64,000 nucleotides of DNA from Hymenobacter actinosclerus (lineage in GTDB: Bacteria; Bacteroidota; Bacteroidia; Cytophagales; Hymenobacteraceae): contig NZ_FOHS01000002.1 of the NCBI RefSeq assembly GCF_900111515.1, positions 310,001 through 374,000 of the forward strand. The letters run 5' to 3'. The notes beneath the pieces are model-generated. The model was not told the origin of the DNA and did not search any database. It saw only the letters and a list, made by a program, of their open reading frames with translations. Position 1 is the stretch's first letter. Each line of letters starts with the position of its first letter. A program made the translations under genes and the position numbers. This document shows, in pieces, positions 25,617 to 36,085 of the stretch.

Positions 25617-26558
25617 CTAAGCAGTTCTTTTAAATATTTCTCCAGCTTTGAACGCAGCAGCGAGTGTATGTAATTCATCTCTGGTAGAGCTTCTGGCATT
25701 GTGTAATTTATTCATGTAATTTTCTTTCGTTTCTTGTTGCGGAAATGGAATGGTATCTTCGGCTGTGTCTCTTATCTCCGCATCTAATGCAGCAACACTG
25801 TATGCCATGCTTATAAGAGAAGATATCGATGATAAATATTGTTCAGTATACCAGAAATCATAATAAAATTGTTCTATAGGAGGATTTATTTTATCGGCCG
25901 TGTCTATGTTAGGCATGTATTCTAAAAGAATATCTTTCGAATTTTTTAAATATCCTGCTTGATGCTTTGATCTATTATTAATTTCTTTGATAATATGAAT
26001 GCGCTTATGATACGTCTTTGATTTGCTGCCAATCTGCGCGAGGTCGTTAAATGTAATATCTTCCTCATTAAGTATAGGTTCATAATCAACGAATTGGTTA
26101 TTAGAATAAAGCACTCCCAAAGACTCCCCTTTAGAATGCTTCTTTAGCATTTCGACTAATGCTTCAATCTTATGATACATTGAGGAATAGCCTGATAGAA
26201 TCATATCATAGTAGGGAGTTGTGAAAAAGCTATCTTCGAAAGTTATTGATTTATTTGCATCTGGCAACATGATAGGTTTAAAGTCATTTTGCACACTGTT
26301 ACCCCACCTGATAGCACTTGTAATAACCTCATGTCTAAAAAAATGACGTAGTATACTAAGCTCCCATTTGAATTTCCAAATGATGCCATGAAGCTGTTGT
26401 ATTGCAAAGTATCTTTCCTTAAGGCTATCTTCTGAACCGGAATATTTGCCGCTGGCAAATCGTGCGGCACGCATAGCAATTTCAAAATCTACGCGAATAT
26501 TTTTGAAAACTATATCGAAATAATTTTGACCTGATTCGCCTCCTATGTTATTCTCCAT
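25617..26558 (-). CDS. AT-rich orphan protein, helical, unknown
   Basis: 313 residues from ATG 26558. The base composition is strikingly AT-rich compared with its neighbours, and codon use follows (Ile ATA/ATT, Lys AAA, Asn AAT), a sign of recent transfer. The protein appears mainly alpha-helical, with no signal peptide. A charged motif IKEINNRSKHQAG lies near residue 195; a basic residue followed closely by His is reminiscent of HEPN-type helical proteins, but spacing does not match the usual motif and I do not claim it. It lies 37 bp after the MoxR ATPase stop, in the same direction, so it would be expressed with the island. Confidence 0.8.
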   Translation of the reverse strand: MENNIGGESGQNYFDIVFKNIRVDFEIAMRAARFASGKYSGSEDSLKERYFAIQQLHGIIWKFKWELSILRHFFRHEVITSAIRWGNSVQNDFKPIMLPDANKSITFEDSFFTTPYYDMILSGYSSMYHKIEALVEMLKKHSKGESLGVLYSNNQFVDYEPILNEEDITFNDLAQIGSKSKTYHKRIHIIKEINNRSKHQAGYLKNSKDILLEYMPNIDTADKINPPIEQFYYDFWYTEQYLSSISSLISMAYSVAALDAEIRDTAEDTIPFPQQETKENYMNKLHNARSSTRDELHTLAAAFKAGEIFKRTA

Positions 26559-26595
26559 GGGACAAGATAAATTGTAAGTTTTGAATTGAAATACC

Positions 26596-27681
26596 CTACT
26601 CCACTACCTCCCGGCACGAGCGGTACAAATCCTTCCAGCCGTCGCGCTCCTTTACTACGGTTTCCAGGTACTCCAGCCACACCACCCGGTCGGGGCCGGG
26701 GTCCTTGATGACGGCGCCCATCAGGCCGGCGGCCAGGTCGTGGGCGCGCAGGGTGCCGTCGCCGAAGTAGGCGGCCAGCGCCAGGCCCGAATTCATCACC
26801 GAAATGGCCTCGCCGGTGCTCAGCGTGCCGGTGGGCGACTTGAGCTTGGTTTTGCCGTTCTCCGTCAGGCCCGACCGCAGCTCGCGGAAGATGGTGACCA
26901 GGCGGCTGATTTGCTCCAGCGCCGGGGCCTCCACCGGCAGTTGCAGGGCCTGGCCCTGCCGGGCCACCCGCGTCTGCACGATGTGCACTTCCTCGGCCAG
27001 CGTGGCCGGCAGCGGCAGCACCACGGCGTTGAAGCGGCGGCGCAGGGCGCTGCTCAGCTCGTTCACGCCCCGGTCGCGGTCGTTGGCCGTGGCAATCACG
27101 TTGAAGCCCTGCGTGGCCTGGATTTCGGTGCTCAGCTCGGGGATGGGCAGCACCTTTTCCGAGAGCATGGTCAGCAGCGTGTCCTGCACGTCGGACGGGA
27201 TGCGGGTGAGCTCCTCGATGCGCACCAGCTGGCCGGTTTCCATGCCTTTATAGAGCGGGCTGGGCACCAGGGCCCCCAGCGAAGGGCCCTCGGCCAGCAG
27301 GCGGGCGTAGTTCCAGGAGTAGCGCAGGCTGTCTTCGGCGGTGCCGGCCGTGCCCTGCACCAGCAAGTTGGTGTGCCCGCTGATGGCGGCCGTCAGGTGC
27401 TCGCTCACCCAGCTTTTGGCCGTGCCGGGCACGCCCAGCAGCAGCAGGGCGCGGTCGGTGGCCAGCGTGGCCACGGCAATTTCCATCAGCCGCCGCTGCC
27501 CGATGTACTTGGGCTCGATTTCAAACCCGTTATCGAGCTTGCCGCCCAGCAGGTAGGTCACCACGGCCCAGGGCGAGAGTTGCCAGCCGGGCGGCTTGGG
27601 CCGGTCGTCGGTGGCTTTGAGGGCCGCCAGCTCTTCAGCGTACAGGTCTTCGGCGTGGGGGCGGAGCAGTTCAGCGGCCAT
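26596..27681 (-). CDS. MoxR-type AAA+ ATPase (YehL-like)
   Basis: 361 residues. Walker A is GVPGTAKSWVSEHL (near residue 84), Walker B-like acidic pair lies in QLVRIEELTRIPSDVQD (near 150-165), sensor 1 in FNVIATANDRDRG, and the Arg finger region in ELSSALRRRFN. This order is typical of MoxR ATPases, which act as chaperones that remodel or activate protein complexes together with VWA-domain partners. It is the second gene of the minus-strand island, after the SWIM protein. The E. coli counterpart by gene context is yehL. Confidence 0.9.
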   Translation of the reverse strand: MAAELLRPHAEDLYAEELAALKATDDRPKPPGWQLSPWAVVTYLLGGKLDNGFEIEPKYIGQRRLMEIAVATLATDRALLLLGVPGTAKSWVSEHLTAAISGHTNLLVQGTAGTAEDSLRYSWNYARLLAEGPSLGALVPSPLYKGMETGQLVRIEELTRIPSDVQDTLLTMLSEKVLPIPELSTEIQATQGFNVIATANDRDRGVNELSSALRRRFNAVVLPLPATLAEEVHIVQTRVARQGQALQLPVEAPALEQISRLVTIFRELRSGLTENGKTKLKSPTGTLSTGEAISVMNSGLALAAYFGDGTLRAHDLAAGLMGAVIKDPGPDRVVWLEYLETVVKERDGWKDLYRSCREVVE

Positions 27682-27751
27682 AGTAGTGGTGAGTTTTTAG
27701 GTGGCAGGTGTTAGATGAGGACTTGGGGGCGGTCAGGCGTCAAAAGCTGTG

Positions 27752-27832
27752 TAAAGACGCATCTTTGCGTCTTGTCGGCCGCGCCGTTCGACCGGTTTCG
27801 TTCAACGACGAGACGCAAAGATGCGTCTCTAT
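27752..27832. repeat. Family C palindromic repeat between SWIM and MoxR genes
   Basis: AGACGCATCTTTGCGTCTT (27754-27772) and GAGACGCAAAGATGCGTCTC (27810-27829) are inverted copies and each is itself nearly palindromic. A partial copy lies near 23372-23391. It fills most of the 165-bp gap after the SWIM gene. Confidence 0.8.
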
Positions 27833-27846
27833 ATCGGGCTGACGGC

Positions 27847-30800
27847 TCACTCCCGCAACGACGCCTCCAGGCCGGCCTGGAAGCGAAGCAGGTCGGTAAA
27901 TTCCTGGAGCGCCGGCTGAAATGCGCTGTTCACCCGCGGGATGGCCTCGACCTGCGCAATGGCCCAGGCAACATCGGCCGGGGCGAGGTGGGCCGCCACG
28001 GTTTCGGGCAGCAGCCAGGCCAGCTGCCGGGACCGCATGGGCACATGGTCGGACTGATTGGGGTGGCCGGGCTGGTCGGGGGCGGCGGTGTTGGCCAGCT
28101 TGTCGGCCACGACGGCCAGCACAGCGGCGCTCAGCGGCCGGGGCCAGGGGGCGGGCACGAAGCTGATGTCCTCGGGCCAGTTGCCCTCCCGGCGACGCAC
28201 CCGGTCGAGCACGGGCTGCAACACCAGCTGCTGCCGGGTGGCGGCGGGTAGCAGCGCCGCCAGCTCTGCCCAGTTGAGGCTCCGGTCGAGCTGCGCTTTT
28301 TTCAGGGCCGGCCGCTGCGTGAACCACAGGTGCAGGAAGGCGGCGGCGAAATCGGCATCGTAGTGGAGCAGCGTGCTTTCGGCCCAGGCGGGCAATAGCG
28401 GCTGCGCCCACTCCGAGGCCAGCGCGGCGGCCAGCAGCTCGGCGGGCGGCAAACCCAGGTGGGCGCTCCAGCGGCCGGGCGGCAGCAGCGTCAGCAGGTT
28501 GGCCAGCCGGGCCGTGGCCGGACCGATGGGCGTAGTGAAACCGGGCCCCCGCACCGACAGGAAGCGGGCGTTTTTCTCCTCAATGCCGTCGAGCAGCCAG
28601 GTTTTGTCCCAGTCGGTGGGCAGGGTTACCTCCAGGCTGGCGGCCCCCAGCCCCGGCAGCTTGCGCCGGACGCTGAGCAGCGGTGCGGCCCGCGCCCACA
28701 GCCGCTTGGGCAGGGCCGCGCCGGGCAGCCGCACCAGCAGCTCGGAAGCCAGCCGCCGCACCTCCTGGCCCCGCGCCCGGAGCAGGTTTTCAAGCACCTT
28801 TTCCAGGGCTGGTTCGGTGGTGGCGGGCAGATGGTCGGCCAGCAGCTCGAGCAGCGGCTGCTGCACTTTGGCGGGCTCGGTGGGCAGGGCGGCCAGCAGC
28901 AGGGCGCGGGCCGCGTCGGCATCCTGGCCGAGGCGCTGTTCCAGCCAGGCCAGCCGCTCGGGCAGCGTACCGGTTTCCCAGGGGCCCAGGTCGTGGGCCG
29001 CCACCGTTTCGGGCGCGACGTGCTTTTGCAGCAACCGGCTCCAGCTGGGGTGGAGGGCGGCCAGCCAGCGGCCGCGCTGGCCCAGGGCCGGCCCCAGCGC
29101 GGCCGCTACGTCGGTCGAGCGGGCGGCCAGGTGCAGCAGCGGCACCAGCCCGGCGGCCGGCACCCGCCGCCCCGCCTCGCCCACGCGCACCAGGTAGTCG
29201 GGCAGCAGGGGTTGCAGCTCGCCCTGACTTAGCAGCTGCCGTAGCGAGTCGGCCCCCAATGGGCCCAGCGGCACCCGCGTTTCGGCAGCGGCCGGGGCAG
29301 GGGGCGGAACCAGGGCCGTGGGGGGCTGGAAACCGGCTTTTTGCAGCAGGGCCAGCGTGCCGGCGGCCAGTAGCAGCTGCTGCTCGCGGGTATCGGCCGG
29401 GGTGGGGAAGGGCGGCAGCGGCTCGCTGCTCTGGCGGGTGCCCAGCAGCGCAATCCGCAGCAGCGCTTCGGCCCCCAGGCCCCGCTCCGGCGGTGCAGCG
29501 GCGTTTATGGGCTGGTCGGGCTGCGCGTTTTCAGGAGTAGAAGGCAGGCCTTGGGTTTCCGAGGAGGCGGGGGCCGTAGCGTCGTGGGGCGGCGCGGGGG
29601 CGGTGATGGGGAGGTTGGCGGGCAGGGTGTCGAGCACCCGGAAGGCCTGGCCGTCCCATTCGCCAAACAGGGTCAGGGGCTGACCACCGCTTTCCGCCAG
29701 CAGCAGCCAGGGCGCGTCCTCGTCGGCGAAGCGCAGGGGCAAAGCCGCATCCTCGGCGGGGTGGGTGAGGAGCCAGCCGCCGTCGGGCTGCGGACCCAGC
29801 ACCACGTCGGTCAGCACCGCGGGCCACTCGCGCAGCCAGGGCTGGCGGGCCAGCGCGTCGGCGTAGCCCTCCAGCAGCTGGGCTATGTGCTGGCCCGCCA
29901 GTCCTGGCTGCGCGGCGGGCGGGGCGGCCCCGTGGTAGGCCAGGCCGACGGGCGCGGCGCGCAGGGGCAGCAGGCCGGGATAAAACACCAGCTCGCCCCG
30001 GTAGCTGGCCCGGGGCAGCAGCGCCGTGGCAAAGGCCTGGCCCCCGAAGGCGAATTCCAGCACCAGGGCCAGCCGGCCGCTGGCGCGCCCGTGCAGCCAG
30101 CTGCGGCGGGCCGTCAGCCGATCCTCTTCCCAGCTAAACTGTCCCAGCACCAGCCACTCGTCGGCCACGGGCGTGGTAGTAGTCAGCAGCGCCTCTTTTT
30201 TCAGGCTGATGCCCACCAGTTGCAGCACTTCCAGCCGGGCCTCGGCACTCAGGCCGGGCAGGTTCTGGAAGGCCCGCACCAGCAGGTACAACTCGCCCAG
30301 GCGGCCCAGCAGCCGGGCGGGCCAGTGGTGGGCGTAGCTGTGGCGCACGGTAGCCAGCTCGCGCACGGTGGCCGCCAGGCCGGGCAGCTGGTTGTCTACG
30401 AGCCGGGCGGCCTGGTTTTCCCAGAATTTTGGGGGCTGCTGGTCGAGCGTGGCCAGGCCGGCACGTAGCAGGTCTTCGAGCCAGGCGGCCAGGTCGGCCG
30501 CCCCGGTTTCCATGCGGGCCAGGCGCCGAGCATCTACCCCGGGCCCGGCCGCGGCTTCCGCTTCGGGTGCCTCGGTTTCGGGTGCGTCGGGGGCGGCGGC
30601 GGGCTTGGGGGCTTTCGGCGCGGCGGCCTTTTCGACCTTCTTTTCCTGGGTTTGCTGGCGCTTTTCCAGCCACTCCATTAGCCAGGCGGGCGGGACGTTT
30701 CCGGTAAACGTGTCGGGCTGGCGGGCCAGCAGCAGCAGCAGGCCGGCCCCGTGCTTGCACGGGAACACCCGGCTCGGGCAGCTGCACTTAAAGGCAGGCT

Positions 30801-30981
30801 CGGTCAGGTCGATGCCCGTGAGGTAGGGCTTGGCGCCGCTGCCAGCGCACTCGCCCCAGGCGGTGCTGTCGGTTCGGCCCAGGTTGCCCCACTTGGTGGC
30901 CTGAGCGAGCTGCTGGCCCCGCTGCAAAGTGCCCGCATCAGTCACGAATGCCCGCGCCTGGTCTTCAGAATAGGAAATCAT
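27847..30981 (-). CDS. SWIM zinc finger and DUF5691 protein (YehQ-like)
   Basis: 1044 residues from the ATG at 30981 (MISYSEDQARAFVTDAG); the upstream extension of the frame is an unlikely start. A SWIM zinc finger is near residues 65-85: FKCSCPSRVFPCKHG, matching C-x-C-x(n)-C-x-H. It is followed by a Lys/Ala/Pro/Glu-rich linker (about 100-150), then helical repeats and a DUF5691 region. SWIM fingers bind nucleic acid or protein. As the first gene of the island it would be made at the highest level. E. coli YehQ is the analogous SWIM protein. The function is not known. Confidence 0.87.
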   Translation of the reverse strand: MISYSEDQARAFVTDAGTLQRGQQLAQATKWGNLGRTDSTAWGECAGSGAKPYLTGIDLTEPAFKCSCPSRVFPCKHGAGLLLLLARQPDTFTGNVPPAWLMEWLEKRQQTQEKKVEKAAAPKAPKPAAAPDAPETEAPEAEAAAGPGVDARRLARMETGAADLAAWLEDLLRAGLATLDQQPPKFWENQAARLVDNQLPGLAATVRELATVRHSYAHHWPARLLGRLGELYLLVRAFQNLPGLSAEARLEVLQLVGISLKKEALLTTTTPVADEWLVLGQFSWEEDRLTARRSWLHGRASGRLALVLEFAFGGQAFATALLPRASYRGELVFYPGLLPLRAAPVGLAYHGAAPPAAQPGLAGQHIAQLLEGYADALARQPWLREWPAVLTDVVLGPQPDGGWLLTHPAEDAALPLRFADEDAPWLLLAESGGQPLTLFGEWDGQAFRVLDTLPANLPITAPAPPHDATAPASSETQGLPSTPENAQPDQPINAAAPPERGLGAEALLRIALLGTRQSSEPLPPFPTPADTREQQLLLAAGTLALLQKAGFQPPTALVPPPAPAAAETRVPLGPLGADSLRQLLSQGELQPLLPDYLVRVGEAGRRVPAAGLVPLLHLAARSTDVAAALGPALGQRGRWLAALHPSWSRLLQKHVAPETVAAHDLGPWETGTLPERLAWLEQRLGQDADAARALLLAALPTEPAKVQQPLLELLADHLPATTEPALEKVLENLLRARGQEVRRLASELLVRLPGAALPKRLWARAAPLLSVRRKLPGLGAASLEVTLPTDWDKTWLLDGIEEKNARFLSVRGPGFTTPIGPATARLANLLTLLPPGRWSAHLGLPPAELLAAALASEWAQPLLPAWAESTLLHYDADFAAAFLHLWFTQRPALKKAQLDRSLNWAELAALLPAATRQQLVLQPVLDRVRRREGNWPEDISFVPAPWPRPLSAAVLAVVADKLANTAAPDQPGHPNQSDHVPMRSRQLAWLLPETVAAHLAPADVAWAIAQVEAIPRVNSAFQPALQEFTDLLRFQAGLEASLRE

Positions 30982-31177
30982 GCGGCAGAACGGGGATGAG
31001 GGCGGAAATTTGAGCGCAAAATAGCAACTGCCCCAGCATCGCCAAGCACCCCGCGCCGGTTTGGTCGGCAAGCAGCGGCGCTCATCCGGGCCGGGCGGCC
31101 GGTTGAGCACTGCTGACAAATGCCCGGTAGCAAGCCTAGCTCCCGTGCAGAGCGGCCGCTAGGTCACGGCCACGCAA

Positions 31178-31213
31178 AAGTCCCCGCACCGGCCAGGGCC
31201 AGGGCGGGGACTT
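31178..31213 (-). terminator. katE: Intrinsic terminator of the catalase gene
   Basis: On the minus strand AAGTCCCCGC and GCGGGGACTT pair around a GC-rich loop and the stem is followed by TTTT. It lies 25 bp after the catalase stop codon. Confidence 0.75.
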
Positions 31214-31237
31214 GCTTTGCCAGGAACTCGCGTTGTC

Positions 31238-33454
<2,217 letters not shown>

Positions 33455-33476
33455 GAGCAAAGGATAAAGGATAAAA

Positions 33477-33488
33477 GGGGGGGGGGGG
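33477..33488. repeat. G12 homopolymer upstream of the catalase gene
   Basis: A run of 12 G (C on the coding strand of katE), 22 bp upstream of the ATG at 33454. Two direct repeats of TTTATCC lie between the run and the start. Long homopolymers in this place can change length by slippage and alter promoter spacing or translation. Confidence 0.8.
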
Positions 33489-33928
33489 CGCCATACGGAG
33501 GCCCCGCTGTTTACGCAGGAAACCGGTTGCCTGCCGGGAAATCAGCTTAAAATTCCCGGATAAATAAGGGCCGCAAGGGCCGGCGGAATTTCAGCGCCAG
33601 CTACGGTTCAGCTTCCCGGCCCGGCCTGCGCCCTCCGTTGCTTCCGATGCCCCCGCTAACCGCCGGCTGTGCTGCGGCCCCTCCTCCCCAAACGCCCCGC
33701 AAGCAGGGATGTAGCAGTATGGTTGGATGCAACCAGCTCGTTTTGCCCGCTTATCGGGCCCGGAAACGGCCCCATCCCCGCGCTGCATTACCAGTTGCTC
33801 AACAGCTGCAGCTGGTTTATCTGCTGGCTGTGGCAAGTTCCCGCTCACGCCCGCGGCCACCGCCGGGCCGGCCACCTCCAACGGGCCGGCGAGCACCAGA
33901 TTGCGGCCCCAGGCTTACCTTTCGGCCA
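33489..33928. other. Intergenic region between catalase and endonuclease genes
   Basis: About 440 bp. It should hold promoters for both divergent genes. An inverted CCGGGAA/TTCCCGG pair near 33535-33560 is visible. The open frames here have no start context or family signature, and I see no gene. Confidence 0.5.
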
Positions 33929-34768
33929 ATGAACCGACTTCACCTGCCGGCCACGCTGGCCCTGCTGCTGCTGGCCACCGCCTGCTCCACCACCCACGAC
34001 CCCCGCCCCAAGCTCTCCGAGCACCTGACCCTGGGCAACCCCAGCGGCGCCACCACTGACGCCGGCCAGCCCACCAACTACCTGCTCAGCAAGCCCCAGT
34101 ACGCCCTGAGCTACCACCGCGACCGGGGCATCCCCACCTGGGTGAGCTGGCACCTCGACGCCACCTGGCGCGGCAGCGCTGCCCGCCAGGACGACTTCCG
34201 CGCCGACAACACGCTGCCCGCCGGCTGGTACCAGGTAGGAGGGAGCAGCTACTCCGGCTCCGGTTTCGACCGGGGCCACCAGTGCCCCTCGGCCGACCGT
34301 ACCAGCACCGTGGCCGACAACTCGGCCACCTTCCTGATGACCAACATGGTGCCCCAGGCCCCGCGCAACAACCAGCAGACCTGGGCCAACTTCGAAAACT
34401 ACACCCGCACCTTCCTCAGCGCCGGCAACGAAGTCTACCTGCTCTGCGGCAGCTACGGCAAAGGCGGCACCGGCTCCAACGGCTTTGCCACCACCCTCGA
34501 CCAGGGCCGCGTCACTGTCCCCGCCCGGCTCTGGAAAGTCGTCGTCGTGCTGCCCGTCGGCGACAACGATGCCACCCGCCTCAGCCCCAGCACCCGCGTC
34601 ATTGCCATCGACACGCCCAACGACAACGCTCTGAGCGCTGATTGGAGCCAGTATCGCGTCAGCGTCGACGCCATCGAAGCTGCCACGGGTCTCGACCTGC
34701 TCTCGGCTGTGCCCACCTCCGTGCAGCAGGTGCTGGAAGCCAGGGTGGACAACGGCCCGACGGAATAG
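33929..34768 (+). CDS. Secreted DNA/RNA non-specific endonuclease (NucA type), lipoprotein
   Basis: 279 residues from the ATG at 33929 (MNRLHLPATL). The start has a lipoprotein signal: hydrophobic LALLLLATAC then Ser-Thr, with Cys19 as the lipidation site. The catalytic domain has the DRGH motif in SGFDRGHQCPSADRT (near residue 118), the magnesium-binding Asn in NMVPQAPRNNQQTWANFE and the general layout of the EndA/NucA family. It cuts DNA and RNA without sequence preference, so it would act at the cell surface, for nutrient release or defence against external DNA. The frame is open upstream but without signal features, so this start is chosen. Confidence 0.92.
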   Translation: MNRLHLPATLALLLLATACSTTHDPRPKLSEHLTLGNPSGATTDAGQPTNYLLSKPQYALSYHRDRGIPTWVSWHLDATWRGSAARQDDFRADNTLPAGWYQVGGSSYSGSGFDRGHQCPSADRTSTVADNSATFLMTNMVPQAPRNNQQTWANFENYTRTFLSAGNEVYLLCGSYGKGGTGSNGFATTLDQGRVTVPARLWKVVVVLPVGDNDATRLSPSTRVIAIDTPNDNALSADWSQYRVSVDAIEAATGLDLLSAVPTSVQQVLEARVDNGPTE

Positions 34769-35066
34769 CCCCAACGCCGGCCCGAATCTTCTGCTGTGCT
34801 AAAAATGCTCCTCCTCACCGGCTCGCTGCTTTTGGGCAGCTTTACCGCGTCCCGGTCCGATGGCTTAGCGGGGTAGCTCGTGAAGCTACGCCCAGGCCCG
34901 AAGTGAACCGGGAACATTGCTACGCCTGGTTTCAGTAAAATGCGGGCTCAACCGCTGTAGTACAAGGGTGGTGAGGGCTAGGGCGCAGGGCAATGCGCCC
35001 ACTGGTAACGGGCGGGCTGCAAAAGGGAACTACGGCAGAACACACTTACCAGGCAGCGATGCTAAA
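34769..35066. other. Gap between endonuclease gene and insertion sequence
   Basis: About 298 bp. A 23-codon open frame begins at ATG 34805 (MLLLTGSLLLGSF) and looks like an orphan signal peptide that ends at a TAG, perhaps the remnant of a broken gene. The rest to the insertion sequence carries nothing recognisable. Confidence 0.45.
35061..35066. repeat. Target site duplication, left copy
   Basis: GCTAAA, identical to 36069-36074 on the other side of the insertion sequence. Confidence 0.9.
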
Positions 35067-36068
35067 TGTATAGTCCCAGAGAGAGGTGGTGTATTTTCCG
35101 GGCTGGAATTTCGCACTAACCTATGGGACAAGTACTCCACAGCAGCGCCCGCACAACGCAGGCAGTACGGCGCGCTATCCAACACAGCCAGGAAAGCCTA
35201 CAGAGCCTAGCCAAGCGCTATAGCATCAACCCGAAGACGGTGGCCAAGTGGCGCAAGCGGCCCAGCGTTCAAGATGCTCGGATGGGTCCCGAACCTGCCT
35301 CGACGGTGCTCACCGCCGAGCAAGAGGCCATCGCCGTGGCCTTTCGCCGGCACACCCTGCTGGCGCTGGATGATTGCCTCTACGCGCTGCAGGCCACGAT
35401 TCCGCACTTGTCACGCTCGGCACTGCACCGCTGTTTCCAGCGCCATGGCATCAGCCGCCTGCCCCTGAATGAAGGCGGGCAAAGCCCGCCAAAAAAGAAA
35501 TTCAAGGATTACCCCATCGGTTATTTGCACATCGATTTTGCCGAGGTCCAGACCGAAGAAGGCCGCCAGTACCTGTTCGTAGCCATCGACCGCACCAGCA
35601 AAGTGGCGTTTGCCGAGCTACATCCACGCGCCAAACGGGTCGTGGCAGCCGAATTTCTGCGGCGCGTACTCGACAAGCTGCCTTACAAAGTGCACACTGT
35701 GCTGACGGACAACGGAGTGCAGTTCACGTCCCAGCCCCACCAATTTCTGCCGGGCGGGCACAGCTTTGACCGTATCTGCCGCGAATACGGCGTGGAGCAC
35801 CGCCTGACCAAACCGGCCCACCCGTGGACCAACGGCCAGGTCGAGCGCATGAACCGCACCATCAAAGAAGCTACTGTCAAGCGCTTCCATTACCAGAGTA
35901 CACAGGAACTCAACGAGCACCTGCAAGCCTTTTTGCTGGCTTACAACCACGCCAAGCGCTTGAAGACGCTGCGCGGGCTAACCCCGCACGAATTTGTTTG
36001 TGCCCAGTGGCAAAGGAACTCCACTATCTTTACCCGTGACCCGGCCCACCTCACAATGGGACTATACA
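35067..36068 (+). mobile_element. IS481-family insertion sequence, complete
   Basis: 1002 bp. Left end TGTATAGTCCCAGAGAGAGG, right end (reverse complement) TGTATAGTCCCATTGTGAGG: imperfect terminal inverted repeats of about 23 bp. It is flanked by a direct repeat GCTAAA at 35061-35066 and 36069-36074, the expected target duplication. IS481 elements are known to prefer NCTAGN targets; GCTAAA is close to this. The element contains one transposase gene, which reads through the right end. The intact repeats and duplication indicate a recent, probably active insertion. Confidence 0.95.
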
Positions 36069-36073
36069 GCTAA
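35123..36073 (+). CDS. IS481-family transposase
   Basis: 316 residues. N-terminal helix-turn-helix (QSLAKRYSINPKTVAKWRKR), then an rve/DDE integrase core: first Asp in YLHIDFAEVQTEE (near residue 137), second in VLTDNGVQFTS (near 195), Glu in WTNGQVERMNRTIKEA (near 240). The last codons run through the right terminal repeat, and the stop codon TAA (36071-36073) lies in the duplicated target site, outside the element proper. The full reading frame and intact catalytic residues suggest function. Confidence 0.95.
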   Translation: MGQVLHSSARTTQAVRRAIQHSQESLQSLAKRYSINPKTVAKWRKRPSVQDARMGPEPASTVLTAEQEAIAVAFRRHTLLALDDCLYALQATIPHLSRSALHRCFQRHGISRLPLNEGGQSPPKKKFKDYPIGYLHIDFAEVQTEEGRQYLFVAIDRTSKVAFAELHPRAKRVVAAEFLRRVLDKLPYKVHTVLTDNGVQFTSQPHQFLPGGHSFDRICREYGVEHRLTKPAHPWTNGQVERMNRTIKEATVKRFHYQSTQELNEHLQAFLLAYNHAKRLKTLRGLTPHEFVCAQWQRNSTIFTRDPAHLTMGLYS

Positions 36074-36074
36074 A
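36069..36074. repeat. Target site duplication, right copy
   Basis: GCTAAA; its TAA provides the transposase stop codon. Confidence 0.9.
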
Positions 36075-36085
36075 TGGTCTAATAT

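Noticed and set aside
25617..26558. HEPN ribonuclease call for the AT-rich orphan
   Set aside because: A basic-His motif is present but its spacing does not match the R-x4-6-H signature.
34805..34876. A 23-codon ORF beginning with a signal-peptide-like sequence
   Set aside because: Too short to support as a gene; kept only as a possible remnant.
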